Assembly (NCBI GenBank): GCA_001600455.1
Contig: BCKC01000003.1
Coordinates: 2,890,315-2,954,314 of the forward strand
Reading direction: 5' to 3'
From: Endocalyx cinctus
Taxonomy: Eukaryota; Ascomycota; Sordariomycetes; Amphisphaeriales; Apiosporaceae
DNA length: 64,000 bases
Shown here: piece by piece, positions 31,631 to 43,976 of the stretch
How positions within the stretch are numbered: the stretch's first letter is position 1
Layout: the number at the start of each line of letters is the position of its first letter
The notes under the pieces: generated by a model
Database searches by the model: none
Told to the model about the DNA's origin: nothing
What the model saw: the letters and a program-made list of their open reading frames with translations, nothing else
Position numbers and translations under genes: made by a program

Positions 31631-34600
31631 TTACGAGCTACCTGTGATAGAGTTTGGCACTTCATCTTCTGTTGTGGCCTCGGGCTTCTCCTTCCCAGCC
31701 TGGGCCTCAGCTTCTCTTGAACCATTTACTTTTGCGGTTTTCTCATGAGACTTGTCGGCATTGCTGCCGCCGATAAAGAGAGCGCTGACGCCTTCGAGAG
31801 CTGCTACGAAGACGCACAAAAGGCTCGCAATGGCGAAGTGGGTGATAGTAGACCCGATCTCAAGCCATGAGCCCTCATCCTTCACCACCCAGAAGAAGTA
31901 CAGGGTTAGGATGTCGCTTAGAACCATTGTGAACATGAACAACGAAGAGGGTGCTACGCCAATTCGCTGGTTCAATATACCAAAGTTGGCCGAAATCAAT
32001 ACGAAAGGTATCATGATTTTCAGTATAAGCAGGGCGCCCTGCGAGAAGGGGTCGAAGATTGGAATGAGACGACAGACACTTTCCAAGCTGAATCCCGAGA
32101 TAGATGCAACATTGCCGGTACTAAAAAAGGCCGATTGAAGAAGGACAAAGAAGAACAGGGCCACCCGTGCATCTTGTAGAGCAAGTGGTCGGAATGGAGA
32201 GGACACAGCCTTGACCACCGTCTCTAAGACAGGCTTCGTTTCTTTCGGGGTCTCGGCAACTGACTGCGCATATACATAACCGTGATGCTCTAATCTGACC
32301 CAGCTTACCAGTGTTAATGAGAATGCGAAGTAGAAAAGACCTTCGTATGAAACTGTAAGAATAACGAAGGTCGGCGCACAAGTCAAGAAAATGACCAATA
32401 GCCTATGAAGATAGTGCTCGTTGGGCTGCAATCGATGCGCCAGAGGCATCAATAAGGATACGACAAGAACTGCCCATCCTACAATTTGGTTACCTCGCGG
32501 GAGACCTTGTTTATTTTGCATTGAGAGGGCACTAGACCTCGTCACGAGCATGGCAAGAAGAATGAGCCCAGTCTTCACGAACGGTTAGCCAAGAATATAA
32601 AAAAAGTAAATATAAGACTTACTTGAACGCCAATCAAAGCTCTGGAAATTTGATTACTTCTCAGTGATACACGCTGCTGGGGTATACCAGAAAAGTCGGC
32701 TAGCAGGCGATCTTCAAATATCAGGTAAAGAACACCAACTGCGACCATGAGGCCTCCACCAAGCATGCTGCAATTGATCAGTCAAGGAATTTGTAGTCAT
32801 GGCGCACGTAAGACTTACATTAAGGGGATATTTTCCACCTTATTCGCCGGCAGCAACGTGAAAGTGCTCATTAATAGACATGACGTGAACCACGTCGCGG
32901 AAAGAACCAGATGCCTTGAGAGAAACGAAGTGCCTAAGATTAAAGGGAAAAAGGCACCAACGATGAATAACCCGGTAAGGATCTCACGATGGATATAACT
33001 CAAAGCCTTGTATCGTTAGATTATGGATCAAAAAGAAGTTAAAAGAAAACTTACCAGTGAGTTAATGATGCCGACGTAAATGATAATGTTTACCATGAGA
33101 GAAAAGAAGCTTTTCCCAGTCTGCAGATGGGAGAATAAAACCTGTTTGCTTTTGATCAAACTGTCTCTGCGCGCGTAAACTTCTTCCCAGAAGAACACAG
33201 GGAAGAGCGCATAGCCATAGTAAGTCGGAGGGGAACGGGATATGATAAAAGACGCATATAACACGACGAGGGCGGAAGAAAAGACAAGGACGCCGCCAAT
33301 TGATCGGGACGGTTGCGTAGTTCCCTGGAGTACATGCAGGTTGATGACGGTCGTTAGAGCATACGCCATCCAACCAAGATACCCAATGGTGATGAGAGCC
33401 CTCAAAAATAACCAATCGTACGTCTGTAAGTAGCGCATTCCTTCCAGTCCAGCTTTCATCAACGTAGCAGATTCTTCAATCGCTTCCTCATACTGCCCGC
33501 CGTCGATTAGGTTTCTGATCAGCGCTACGCGATCACTCGGGGAAGAGCCGTGTGCCTCGCTAAGGGGCTTGTAAGGTTGATAGCGTAATTCTTGTTCCAT
33601 TTTTTGTGATTCCTTCACCCGGTACATCTCCAATATCTCCCGCGCATTCAAGAAATATGCTTCCGCCCTCTCCTTGACATCAGCAGAGAGATACGAAAGC
33701 GGGAGTTCGCCTACCGAATTCATAGGAAATTCAATGCCAACCAAGTAAGCCATCAGTGCAGCAACATCGGCTTGCTGTACATCGTGTCGCCGAATATGAT
33801 CGAGGTTCCAATCCGAAGAATACTCGTCGTGGCCAGGGGCAATACCGTCCGGCTGAACAATTGGTTTAGCAACTCCAGAGCCCCACGCAATGAGCGGCGT
33901 TCTTGTGTTATCCGGGTGACCATCTCCGTGACTTCCCCAATCGCTCATCCCGTGGTCGGCAGTAAAAACAAAGGCCGTTCTATCATCGCCATAGAACTTG
34001 TCAATTAATTCGGTCATCTCTTGAACACCTTGGTCAACCACTTTGATATTATTCAAATACTCCTTAGAATAGGGTCGGTACGAGTGTCCCGTAGTATCTA
34101 ATCCTAGAAGATGGAGGAAGAAGACAACCTTGTCTTGTCTCAGAGCATCGTTAAGGGTTTTATTCTTCTCGGCGGCGGTAAATAATTCTTTGACGTGATC
34201 AAAAACCCAAAGATCCAAATGGAGCGCCTCCTGGGAGAAGTCCTCAACCTCGGCGTCGTAACAGTAAGCATCGATCTTTCCAGGTGTAGCTCCGTGCTCG
34301 AACATAGGTAATATGTCGGGACTACCCCAGCTCCAAGTATGCCGACTGCGATTGAAAACGCTATCAAAATTGACGGGATTGAGCTTCCATCCTGTCGCGA
34401 CAGCCGAAACGTCCTCATATAAGCCAGCTATCAATGCGACGTGTCCAGGCCTTGATTCGGTAGGCACTCTCGTATGAGATACACCAAAAGTACCTTGTTC
34501 TAGTACGCGGGAGCGTAGGAAGGGAGCGAGTGGTCGTGGGGTCAAATCCTCATCTGTAGTCGGATACGGTTCGGGGAACGATTGGAAGGCCTTGTCTGCG

Positions 34601-34866
34601 CGCAAACCGTCACCTAAACACAGATAGATTGCAATTAGATCATGAAAGTCACAAGAGCGCACTGTTCGTAGCAAGGGTCAACTCATACCCACGAAAAGAA
34701 CTAGACGATCAGCGGGCGCTTTTTCTCCGGCGGGCCTTTCGGACTGAAATAGTTCCATCCCACTGACGATAGGGCTAACAAAATATATATCGAAAATAGA
34801 ATAAAGATATATTAAATGAAAAATCATGGCAATAGCCAAAAACCTAAAACGACTCGTACCACCCAT
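31631..34866 (-). CDS. mcd4: GPI ethanolamine phosphate transferase 1 (MCD4/PIG-N)
   Basis: Five minus-strand exons: 34866-34689, 34613-33055, 33006-32819, 32767-32623 and 32572-31631, for 1003 residues, with introns of 48-75 bp. An N-terminal signal-anchor helix (about 8-30) precedes the lumenal alkaline-phosphatase-like domain. Metal and nucleophile motifs are visible: D61 in DGLRAD, the candidate nucleophile T111 in PTESRPGHVALIAG, D232 and H236 in GLDTTGHSYRP, D279 and H280 in FTADHGMSDWGSHGDG. The C-terminal half holds many membrane helices (GVLVFSSALVVLYASF, LILLAMLVTRSS and others). MCD4 transfers ethanolamine phosphate to the first mannose of GPI precursors in the ER, an essential step for GPI-anchored wall proteins in yeast. 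Length and architecture match the family. The DGLRAD motif is split by the first intron. The C-terminal 45 residues are lysine/glutamate-rich and cytosolic-looking. Confidence 0.95.
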
Positions 34867-35785
34867 TGTGATTTATTTTTCCCTTGAGGGATAGAAGAGA
34901 AACTACGGTAAAAGATGAAGGGCTCAAGTTGCAAGTGAAGGACAAAAAAAATTGCAATGAAATAATAAATTATATATATGGCATCAACGAATCCATATAG
35001 GCCACGTTAAAGAATGACTAAAGAAGAATATGAAAAGAACGGCCAGAGAGTAAGACGAACACCCAACAAGATATAATCTTTCCCAAGGAAACCTGTTCAC
35101 AACTACCCGTTGATTCAGGAGTGTTTTTGGGAAGGAAGATAATTATTGATGTATTCGAAACGAGTAGGAAATTATGGGAAATGGGAAATGGGAAATGGAA
35201 AATGGAAAATGGGAATTCTTTTGTTTCGTCCCTATCAAGCTACGTTAAGCTTAAACGTGGCCTACAATGGTAACGTGGTGACATATGCTAAGAAAGTGTC
35301 TTATTACAGGGATTCGCGTCTGCAAGGTACACTATCAGATCACTTAAGCATAGTGGGCATACCCTAGGAAATATCTCCGCAGTTTAGCTGTCTAAGTAGA
35401 TCCATAACGATTAATCGAGCTAAATCATCTGGAGCCGCTTGAAACACATAAAGCTAGGATAGGATATATGAGTACGAGTACTCTCAGACTCTGTCTACAA
35501 TGAACACAAAAGTATCGAACGAATCAAGAAAAATCAAGGAATTACTGTGTGTGGATTTTGAAAATGAGAATAATAATGAGAACCCCTTTTTTTCTGGTCA
35601 CATAGCTCATTTATTTTGACTTGACAACGAGAAAAAAGAAAGAAAAAAAATATGTACAGTACGACATAAAACAATAGAAATGGCATTCTCCCAGCAACAA
35701 CAACCCGCTCCATCGGAAGAATAGAAAATAGGGGTATCATGTAAGTAACTCTCCACTCTCAAGGAAAAACTAACTATAAATACAG
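34867..35785. promoter_or_regulatory. MCD4 upstream region with a small minisatellite
   Basis: About 920 bp holding the MCD4 promoter (near 34867) and the 3' flank of the monopolin gene. A GGGAAAT-type tandem repeat of about six units lies at about 35172-35213. T-rich and A-rich runs are present near 35640. No gene is seen. Confidence 0.5.
35172..35213. repeat. GGGAAAT/GGAAAAT tandem repeat
   Basis: About six imperfect 7-bp units in tandem between MCD4 and the monopolin gene. Confidence 0.9.
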
Positions 35786-37392
35786 TTAATTATTACATTC
35801 AGCTAAGGCATTCACAACTCTGGTGTAGAACTTGGCTGCGTGTAAGCGAGGAAATGTTATGTCCTCCGTGAGGTAATCCGGTAGCGACTCAATCAGCTCC
35901 TCGTCTCGCTTTTCATCCAACTGTGGCATATACATGACTTGTGCGTCGTCATATTTATCCGTCGACTCGTCTGTCTTGATTGCGAGTTTGAAGTGCAGTG
36001 CTGAGATGGTGTTAGCTTTAAGATTCAGATCGGAGCAATATAAGATAACGTTGCAACTTACTTTGGTTTCTGCCCGTTTGAATGCAATCATAAACTTCCT
36101 CCTTCTTGTCGGACTTAACCCCACAGATGATCAAGCCCGTTAGATCTCCGTACATATTCTCCTTCATCTGAGAAATTTGGGCCGCTGCCTCGGCATTGGC
36201 GAGAAGTCGGTTGTTTGCGTTGTTGCCTTTCATTGCACTGCCGGGAACTTTACTGCTTCCGATTTCAGCTGTCCGAGCTGCAGCCAGTTTCGTAGAGAGC
36301 GTCTTGGATTCTTTCTTTGCATCCTGAAGCGAATTATCCACCTCGTCCAGTTTGAGCTGGAGACGCTCCACCTCGTTTTGGCTGGCTTCGAGCTGTTCCC
36401 TGAGAAGATCGGATTCGCTGGCCAATTCGGTCTGCATCGCCAGTTGCGCTTTCAAAGCAGAAATGAGTTCATTAGATGCTATACGATGTCAGTCTTATAT
36501 CCGTACGTGACAGGTTCTTCGGTAAAAACTTACTCTTAGCTCTATCTTCCGATTGCTTCCTCAACTGATCAAAGTTGTGTTCCGCTTCCTTTATTCCGAT
36601 CTCACGGAGATTTCGGTATTTTTCTTCGAGGCTCGCATGTTTACGAGTTAATTCTCCAAGACGTCTGCGCGTGGAGGGGTCGTTAAGTTCAGAGTCTGAT
36701 GCTGGCATTGCGCGATGATTCTTATGAAATAAACCTGATGGTGGTGCGCGTTGAACGGAGCCCATTCCGGCGCGGTTATACGATGGTAGGTCTTCTTCCA
36801 TTCCATCTACATCTCCAATTGTGATATCAAGCGCCGAAGCCTCTTGAGTCTCGGGAATTTCTGCCTCTGCCGGCTGAGTTTCGGGAATTTCTAGTTCGGT
36901 AGGTGGCATTTCATTATGTGTCTTCGGCTTTCGTCCTCTCTTAGCTCCCGGCTTCACTCTGGGTTCTGATTCAACAACGGATGGTTCATCTTCCGCTTCG
37001 GCCAACTTTTGAACCTTGGCAGCTCTGGGCCGTCCTCGTCCAGGCTTTACTTTCTCTTCTATCTCTTCCGCACTCTGATCCTCGAGTTCATCCTCCTGTT
37101 TTACTGTTTCTTCGGGTAAAGCGCGCTTCTTTCCCCTTCGTTCAATTGGTTCTTGTTTAATGTTCCCCTGTTTCTCGGCCAAAGCTTGTCGCGTCGACGC
37201 GCTCGTTTTCGTAGCCGGTCGACCAGCTGTTGTCTGCTTTGTAGCCCCAGCGGGAGCCCTTCCACGCGCTTTCTTTGCCGGAGCCATAGCCTTAGCACGA
37301 TCCCCTACGTGTGGTTCGAAGGCCAATATATCCGAGTCTTCGTCGTCAGAACCCACCAACCCCAGAAGCGTGGCAGATTTTGCTCGGGACAT
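35786..37392 (-). CDS. pcs1: Monopolin complex subunit, Csm1/Pcs1 type
   Basis: Three minus-strand exons, 37392-36534, 36478-36062 and 36000-35786, with introns of 55 and 61 bp, give 496 residues. The first 230 residues are disordered, acidic and basic by turns, with two AT-hook-like cores (PGRGRPRAA and KRGRKPK) and a repeated EIPETQ motif. Residues about 225-360 form a long coiled coil (LREQLEASQNEVERLQLKLDEVDNS and similar). The globular end (about 395-496) reads MYGDLTGLIICGVKSDK, LHFKLAIKTDE, LPDYLTEDITFPRLHAAKFY, the Csm1/Pcs1 C-terminal domain. In fission yeast Pcs1 with Mde4 clamps microtubule-attachment sites at kinetochores; in budding yeast Csm1 also works at rDNA. The same kinetochore or nucleolar role is inferred here. 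It shares a 768-bp divergent region with MSP1. Confidence 0.9.
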
Positions 37393-38160
37393 TGATCGAT
37401 GGTTGTAAACAAATATATTACAAAAATACGGATGCCGTGAATACTTAGGTAAAGGGTATCTTTTTTTAACGGTTAATTAAATCGCCACTTGTAGGTGAAT
37501 GGTAATGACAAGCTCAAAAGCAAAACAGGAATTAAGGATGATTGGATTGTGATAATGGTTGCGCGACGTAAGAAAATCAATGTAAACAAAGATCTAAATT
37601 GGTCCACTTTTGCGGGCAGCTCAAATACCCCCACCTCCCCCCTACTAAGTCAGTTAAGTGTGTACATAGGCTAATAGGTACCTAAGTTACTACTACGTAT
37701 ACCTAAATATACTATGTACAGTATAAAACAGGCCCCCAAGGCTCATATGTCAGGGGCACAGAGTGTAGTATAGGTACTACCTACCTAGGCAGCTAGGTAG
37801 TTGGTAGTGGTACCTTGTACAAGTACACATATTGTGCTCAAGTACATAAAGAAGCTGTAAATATCCATTACAGTACTATTTCTTACCCGTAAGACAATAT
37901 TACTTGGTAAAATACCCTGCTATCATCAAGTATCTGTAGTCAACAAAAACTGTGGCGTCACTCCGGAATTCATTTCTGAAGAACCATTTTGACCTAACTC
38001 TTTGCCGCGGTCCAATAAATCCTACCTAGGTAGCTTTTTATTAGTACTCAGTCAATCATCTTTCTATTTCACTACTGGAAATAAAGGAAAATAAAAGAGA
38101 CGGATTAGAAAAAAAAAAGAGAGTATTTGCCTTGCCCATAAAATATTCTGTACACAACCA
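37393..38160. promoter_or_regulatory. Divergent promoter region of PCS1 and MSP1, rich in palindromes
   Basis: A 768-bp shared upstream region. It carries TAGGTACCTA at 37675-37684, an inverted repeat with 8-bp perfect arms (CTACCTAG/CTAGGTAG) at 37781-37800, and TACCTAGGTA at 38023-38032. TGTAC-containing words lie between these. Such density suggests either regulatory sites or hairpin-prone sequence. Confidence 0.55.
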
Positions 38161-39669
38161 ATGCTTCTCAGTTGGTTGAGACAGTCTGCCGCAATGGTCG
38201 ACCGACGACGAAATGGCGCCGACTATATTTGGGATATACTTCTGATTATAGGCACGGTACGTATTTTTATTTTTATTTTTTTTTTCTTCTTCCTTTATTT
38301 TTACGAATCCTATATCTATATCTCTATATGTGAAGTTTTAACGAGATAACCCTAGGCCGGAGCAGCTTGGTTCTTGACGAAGAATGCCTTAGCCACCCTC
38401 CAAGGAACCCTCGCCGATCCAGATAAAGAGAAACACGAGCAAGCGAGAATCAGAGCGAAGGCGAATTTATCGAGACTACAAAAATCTAGAGAACGCGACG
38501 ATGGTACGGGGGATGAGTCGGCAAACGGCAGTCGGAAAGGCCCGAGGATTGAAGACCTAGTCCTCAACGAATATGAGAATCTAGTCGCCCTCGAAGTCGT
38601 CCCTCCCGAAGATATATCAGTCGGGTTTGATGGTAAGCAGCCGGGGATTCCCGATAGTTAAAATCGAATGTTTTGTTGACACGTTGCAGACATCGGTGGT
38701 TTAGAAGACATTATCGAAGAAGTGAAGGAATCCGTGATATACCCATTGACCATGCCCCATTTATACTCGCACGCCGCACCTCTCCTATCTGCCCCTTCTG
38801 GTGTATTACTTTACGGTCCTCCGGGGTGCGGAAAGACGATGCTAGCGAAAGCCGTCGCGCACGAGAGCGGCGCATCTTTCATCAACCTTCATATCTCGAC
38901 CCTAACGGAGAAATGGTACGGCGATTCGAATAAATTAGTACGAGCCGTCTTTTCCCTCGCTCGCAAGCTGCAACCCGCCATCATCTTCATCGACGAAATA
39001 GACGCAGTGTTGGGAACAAGGAGGAGCGGTGAGCACGAAGCTAGTGGGATGGTCAAGGCTGAGTAAGTTTTCTATATCATGTTATTATGACGGAACAAAA
39101 TAATATTGACCGCACGCAGATTTATGACCTTATGGGATGGTCTCACCTCGGCAAATACGCAGGGCTTACCCGCACGAATCGTTGTACTTGGTGCAACAAA
39201 CCGGATCAACGATATCGACGAAGCCATTCTACGACGAATGCCCAAGAAATTCCCCGTATCACTACCAGATAAGAAACAGCGCCTGCGAATCCTCCAGCTT
39301 ATCCTAAAGGATACGAGGACAGATCGAAACAACTTCAATATAGAGTATATCGCCAGAGTCACGGCGGGTATGTCCGGAAGCGATATAAAAGAGGCTTGCC
39401 GTGACGCTGCCATGGTGCCGGTTCGTGAATATATACGCGAACATCGAGCCAGCGGGAATTCCATGTCTCGCATAGATCCAACAAAAGTACGAGGCATGCG
39501 GACCGAAGACTTCTTTGGCCGCAAGGGAAGCGGGCAGATACTCATGCAGAACCACTCGCGAGCCAAATCTTCAAGTTCAGAGTATGAGGATATCGAAGAA
39601 GAAGACGACGAGGACGTCGCGGAAACATCAACCTCTGGCCTGAAAGAAACCACCGAGCAGGTGGTATAA
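38161..39669 (+). CDS. msp1: MSP1/ATAD1 mitochondrial AAA ATPase
   Basis: Four exons, 38161-38256, 38356-38632, 38690-39062 and 39120-39669, give 431 residues. One N-terminal membrane segment ([11 protein letters not shown] joined to [12 protein letters not shown]) spans the first exon junction. The AAA domain follows: [20 protein letters not shown], Walker A GPPGCGKT at 167-174, pore loop KWYGDS, Walker B IIFIDEID at 222-229, sensor LGATNRIND, then arginines in [16 protein letters not shown]1 extracts mislocalised tail-anchored proteins from the outer mitochondrial and peroxisomal membranes (known in yeast and animals). The C-terminus ends in an acidic, serine-rich tail ([19 protein letters not shown]) of about 40 residues that I regard as fungal-specific. 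All introns are 57-99 bp with standard signals. Confidence 0.95.
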
Positions 39670-42600
39670 AATGATTCTTTAATTATTGTATAGGCTTTCT
39701 AGAAATCTTTTCGATGTAGTGCGATACAAGTGGTGATGTGGCCTGTGGGACATGACATATCTAAACCGGCGTTCAAGGGGATACCACGACGACTACATAT
39801 AATGCTACCCATGTGAAAACAACACTGGGGTGATTTGTTATTAGAGTTTCAAATGAGGCGGTCAAAGAATGACCAACATACTCCTGTACAATGAATGAAT
39901 ATACTACTCACCTACCCAAGTAAACGATTCAGCAAATGGATGAGTCCGTAAACTCAGATATCTTACGATGCTGTAATCTATAATCCTCGGTCTTCCAACT
40001 GTCCCGAATAGTGTAAAGATATGTCCGTAGAGAAGAACCATAGACGACGGTCTCATGGGAAGATGGGTTCGAATGATAGACCCGGAAAGCTATTCGTGAC
40101 GCACAAAAGCCAGTTAGATTCACGTCTACTACTTCTTGATTGGTATTTCTCATCACCTGGGCGCTTCTTTCAGGCCATCATTCTCGCCCGGCGTCATCCT
40201 TCCTTCTGGATACGTTTTCAACAACCTATACTACGATGGCAAGAGAACCAGGTTTCGATTGTGCTACGGTGACAAATGATCAATCACAACTCTCGCGATC
40301 GTGCGAACGCCCCTTCTCATCGAGAATTCGATAAGTTCTCGCGTCCATCTTATACCAGATACGCGCCGATCCCTACCAATCAGCTTGGGGCATCAAGAAA
40401 TCACGCGGGCCCCTGATTATTTATTTCAGATTAAAAGCAGCATGATCATGTCGGCAGATACTAATGATATCTTGCCGTGAAGCGACGTTTAGATTATAGG
40501 AGCCCGAATATTTCACCGGCAAAAGTTGCTGCGTTTGGGCGACTATGATGAAAGGGGGGTGGATAAAGGAGCAGGCTATCGTTGATGATGAGGATGCTCG
40601 TGGGAGAGGGAGAGCGGGGGGAGAAAGGCTTTTGCGAAGGATCGGACGATGCGGTTAGCTATGGAAAAAGAGGCGACGGTCTTGATACATCTCGCAAACT
40701 TAATTCGTGAACCCGGAAGTTTTTTATAATCAGCATCTTTAACCCCCCCTGTTTTTTGCAGACGACTCTAGATTGCAGAAGTCCGTACGTAGTAATAATC
40801 CTGCAGCAAGCAGTTGATGTCGTATTGCCTCGTACTTGCTATCCCGAGTGGTATTCGCCATCTTGATTACATCTGCAGGAAGACGGACGTAAAGTTCAAC
40901 CGGGGAAAAATTCGCGAAGAACGTATATATTCGCCCGCAGTCTGGTCACTGCATTGGCGATAAGGAGACTAGTGATAGAAACAGCAGACACAATATCATG
41001 TTAGTCGGAACCAAGTCCCGCAGCGTCGGTTTTTTTTACCTTTCCCCTCACCGTGATCGATCTATGATTGCCGAACAAATCGAAAATTAGAGCGGCATGT
41101 AAGCGCGTTTAGTCCCAAATAAAAAAGAGAAGGAAGAGGAGGGGGGTGAACAGTTTGAGGGAAGGGCTACACCAGAGAATGCAGATCGCGAAATTTATCA
41201 CAGCCCATGAGACGGTTTTTTCTCACCTACCCTCCCTATTCCATCAAATCATGCGGAGTATCTAGTACGCAGAAACTCGCCTCTCCCCCTTATTCGTCAA
41301 AGTAGTCTGGTAAAGAAGGAGACGGTATGCAGACAACCGGCTCACGGGCTCGCAAACCCCAAAAAAAAAAACATTTGCCTCGGCCTGTATTTATCTTCTT
41401 ATTCATGCTTCGTATAAAACTATCCTGTTATCTTAAGTACTACACGCATAGTTTCGTTTGATATGCATGATGTAAGGATATGAATCAAGGGAGCATCCTT
41501 GTTTTGAATGTCGTCGACTACGAAGACACCGAAAGGTTAAAGCTGTCGCGAGTTTGAACGGGCACAGGTGTCGTGGCTAGCTTCGGATATATAGTCTTCA
41601 GCTTGTAGTACAGAGCGACAATATTACAGGTCACTCCATTCCCTCTCCCAGTTCTACACAGTATGCGCGGGGCGTTCGAATTACTCCATGCTATTCGAGC
41701 TTCCATAATGGCGTGGAGACCACCGTTACGGAGAGGTATAATCATATATCCAAAAAAAAAAAAAAAAGGTATACTAGATAGATAGACCACCCATCTTCTC
41801 GAAAAGTTTAGCTCTTCTCTTCTTTCTCCGTCTGGCAAGGTAGAAAACGTTTCGGTTTCGAAGTATCAGTCCGTAATCAGCAAGGACATGGTATTGAAAA
41901 AAAACCACGTATAATTCCGACAGAGGCTGGCCGCGTCTTCGGGGTAGCTACATATTCTCCGAGCTCCTCGACTTGGTTAGTGCACGGCAGGAATCCGTCT
42001 TTCTGTGGCAACGAGCCTTATTTATAGCAGGGTGTGGGGTTTATGTCCTGGGGAAGAAAGGTCAAGAGAAGGGGCGAGAGTTTGAGTGATGAGAGTATTG
42101 CATTTTCGCGTAGCGAATTGCGTCTCCGCCAGTCTCCTGTAGGCTCCTCACCGCTTTTTCTTCTTTCATCTTCTCGTGCAACTATTTTGGTCCTAACTCT
42201 TGTAAAGAGCTAACGAAGTATTTGAAAGATAGCTGGCGCGCCAATCAACGTCGAGCGATCCAATACCGTGATAGGTACGATAATATCTCTCATCTCATCA
42301 TTTTTTTTCTTGGATGAATCTCGGGCGACGTGAGACGGGTTCTTGCTTTACTTTGCATGAAGTTTATCATCATGGGGCTGTCCAAATAACTCGCTTAACG
42401 AGACGTTCCCAGAGGAGATAAATTTTCCGACAGTAAATGCGACTCAGCGTGCCAGAAGATATATAGGTATGCGCCTGATCTGTGAGATGAGAGCTTGGAA
42501 TATTATCTTTCGGCTGCGTGCAGTGATAACTAGGATAACTTGGTAGATAAGAATCTTCTATGCTTCAGTTGGGAGACCACGTGCTTGTATTAGTCTGGGC

Positions 42601-43976
42601 AAGAGACTGCGAGCTTGATACCGGTGTAGGTACCATGAGTGCACTTATCTCGACGAGCCCATTCCTATTTTTTACCGGTGTGTAGGAATAATCTGGACGT
42701 GAATATGTTCAGTGGCCACTTCGGGGTTGCAATATCGCTGATGGTCTAGGTGGTTATGTATGGCCGAAAGAATCATCTTAGTAGAAGCGACGCTGCACTT
42801 AATTGAAAACTCTCCACGTTCTATCACCCACCGAAGCCGATATAGTATGCGGCCTGAGTTTGAGAGTTATGTTGATTGGGGGTAGCTTGATGACACAGTC
42901 AAACCGCAATCGACAACCATTCCTTCTCGTATGACGAAACTAGGGGCAGAGCACATGGCATCAATGACAGGCAAAAGCATCATCGTACAGCATCATCATC
43001 AAATGATATTCAGCTCGCTGGTGTCGATGAGTGGGAAGATCCAAGTCCATCAACTTTATCCCCTGCTTGTCGGAATTAATCTAAGAGGTCTCACGGAAAC
43101 TCCTAACTGACGTGAGATCTGCGACGAGCCTAATCTTTTATTAGATTTGATATTCAATTCGAGATAGCGATCGTGGATAACAAGTTTGTTTGGAAAGGAT
43201 TGGAGAACAACGGCAGGTTTTCATCTATATAAGATGTAGACCTAGTACCTAGTATACCGAGGATGGAGGAGCTGGTGTTCCATAAGGATTTTTCAGTGTG
43301 TTTTGTTTAACTTTTATTTTTTTCCTTCTTCTTCCGTCTTTTGCAAGACAGTATTTTACTAGTTAACGTGTGCACCACATTCCAGAAAGAAACTTCATCT
43401 TCTGTGTCGGGAGATCTATTCATGATATCATGCCACACAGCGCTTACAAGAGTCAGAAATCTTCTACACGGTGAGTCGTTAAATATGAGAAATGGGACCC
43501 GAATTCTGATTCACATTAGCAGTGGCGCCAAGCCCGTAAAAACAACTAAACAATCTTCAAAGCCGAAGAATGTTACAGATTCGCCCAACACGATCATGTT
43601 AAATCGATGGGCCCTCGAAACGTCTCGTAATGAGATATCCTTGGCCGAGGTGCTCCAACAGCATACTAAACAGTATGTGACATCCCCCCATAGGATAAAA
43701 CATAAGCTTCTTTGCTGATCGAGAACGTTAGGACTTCTACAAAGCTGTAAGGTGTTCTCGTGGGTTGGAACAACTGTACATGTGCTATGATGAGCTAGAT
43801 ACTGCTTGGTCAGTGTATCGTAAGCCATCGAGTCGAAATGCTTTTAATAGCTTTGATTCAATATATTATCCATTTTCCCCGCCAGAACGCCTTTGAGAAC
43901 ATCTTCTTTTATGCAGTGACACGCGGTTTCGTACGAAAGTAAAAGTGAAGTGCTACCGAATTTGGAGATTATGTGC
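39670..43976. other. 4.3-kb gene-free convergent interval
   Basis: This interval lies between two convergent genes (MSP1 and STR3) and has no protein gene that I can support. The longest frame, 43341-43718 plus, opens with TTG and has no family content. There are A- and T-rich runs (for example about 41753-41767 and 42300-42309). Composition is less AT-rich than in the later desert, with several purine-rich GGGAGAGGGAG stretches near 40600. No tRNA or known small RNA was recognised. It may include long 3' untranslated regions or non-coding transcripts. Confidence 0.5.

Noticed and set aside
43341..43718. 125-codon plus-strand frame in the MSP1-STR3 interval
   Set aside because: It opens with TTG, has no family content, codon bias or conserved motif, and is no longer than expected by chance in 4 kb.
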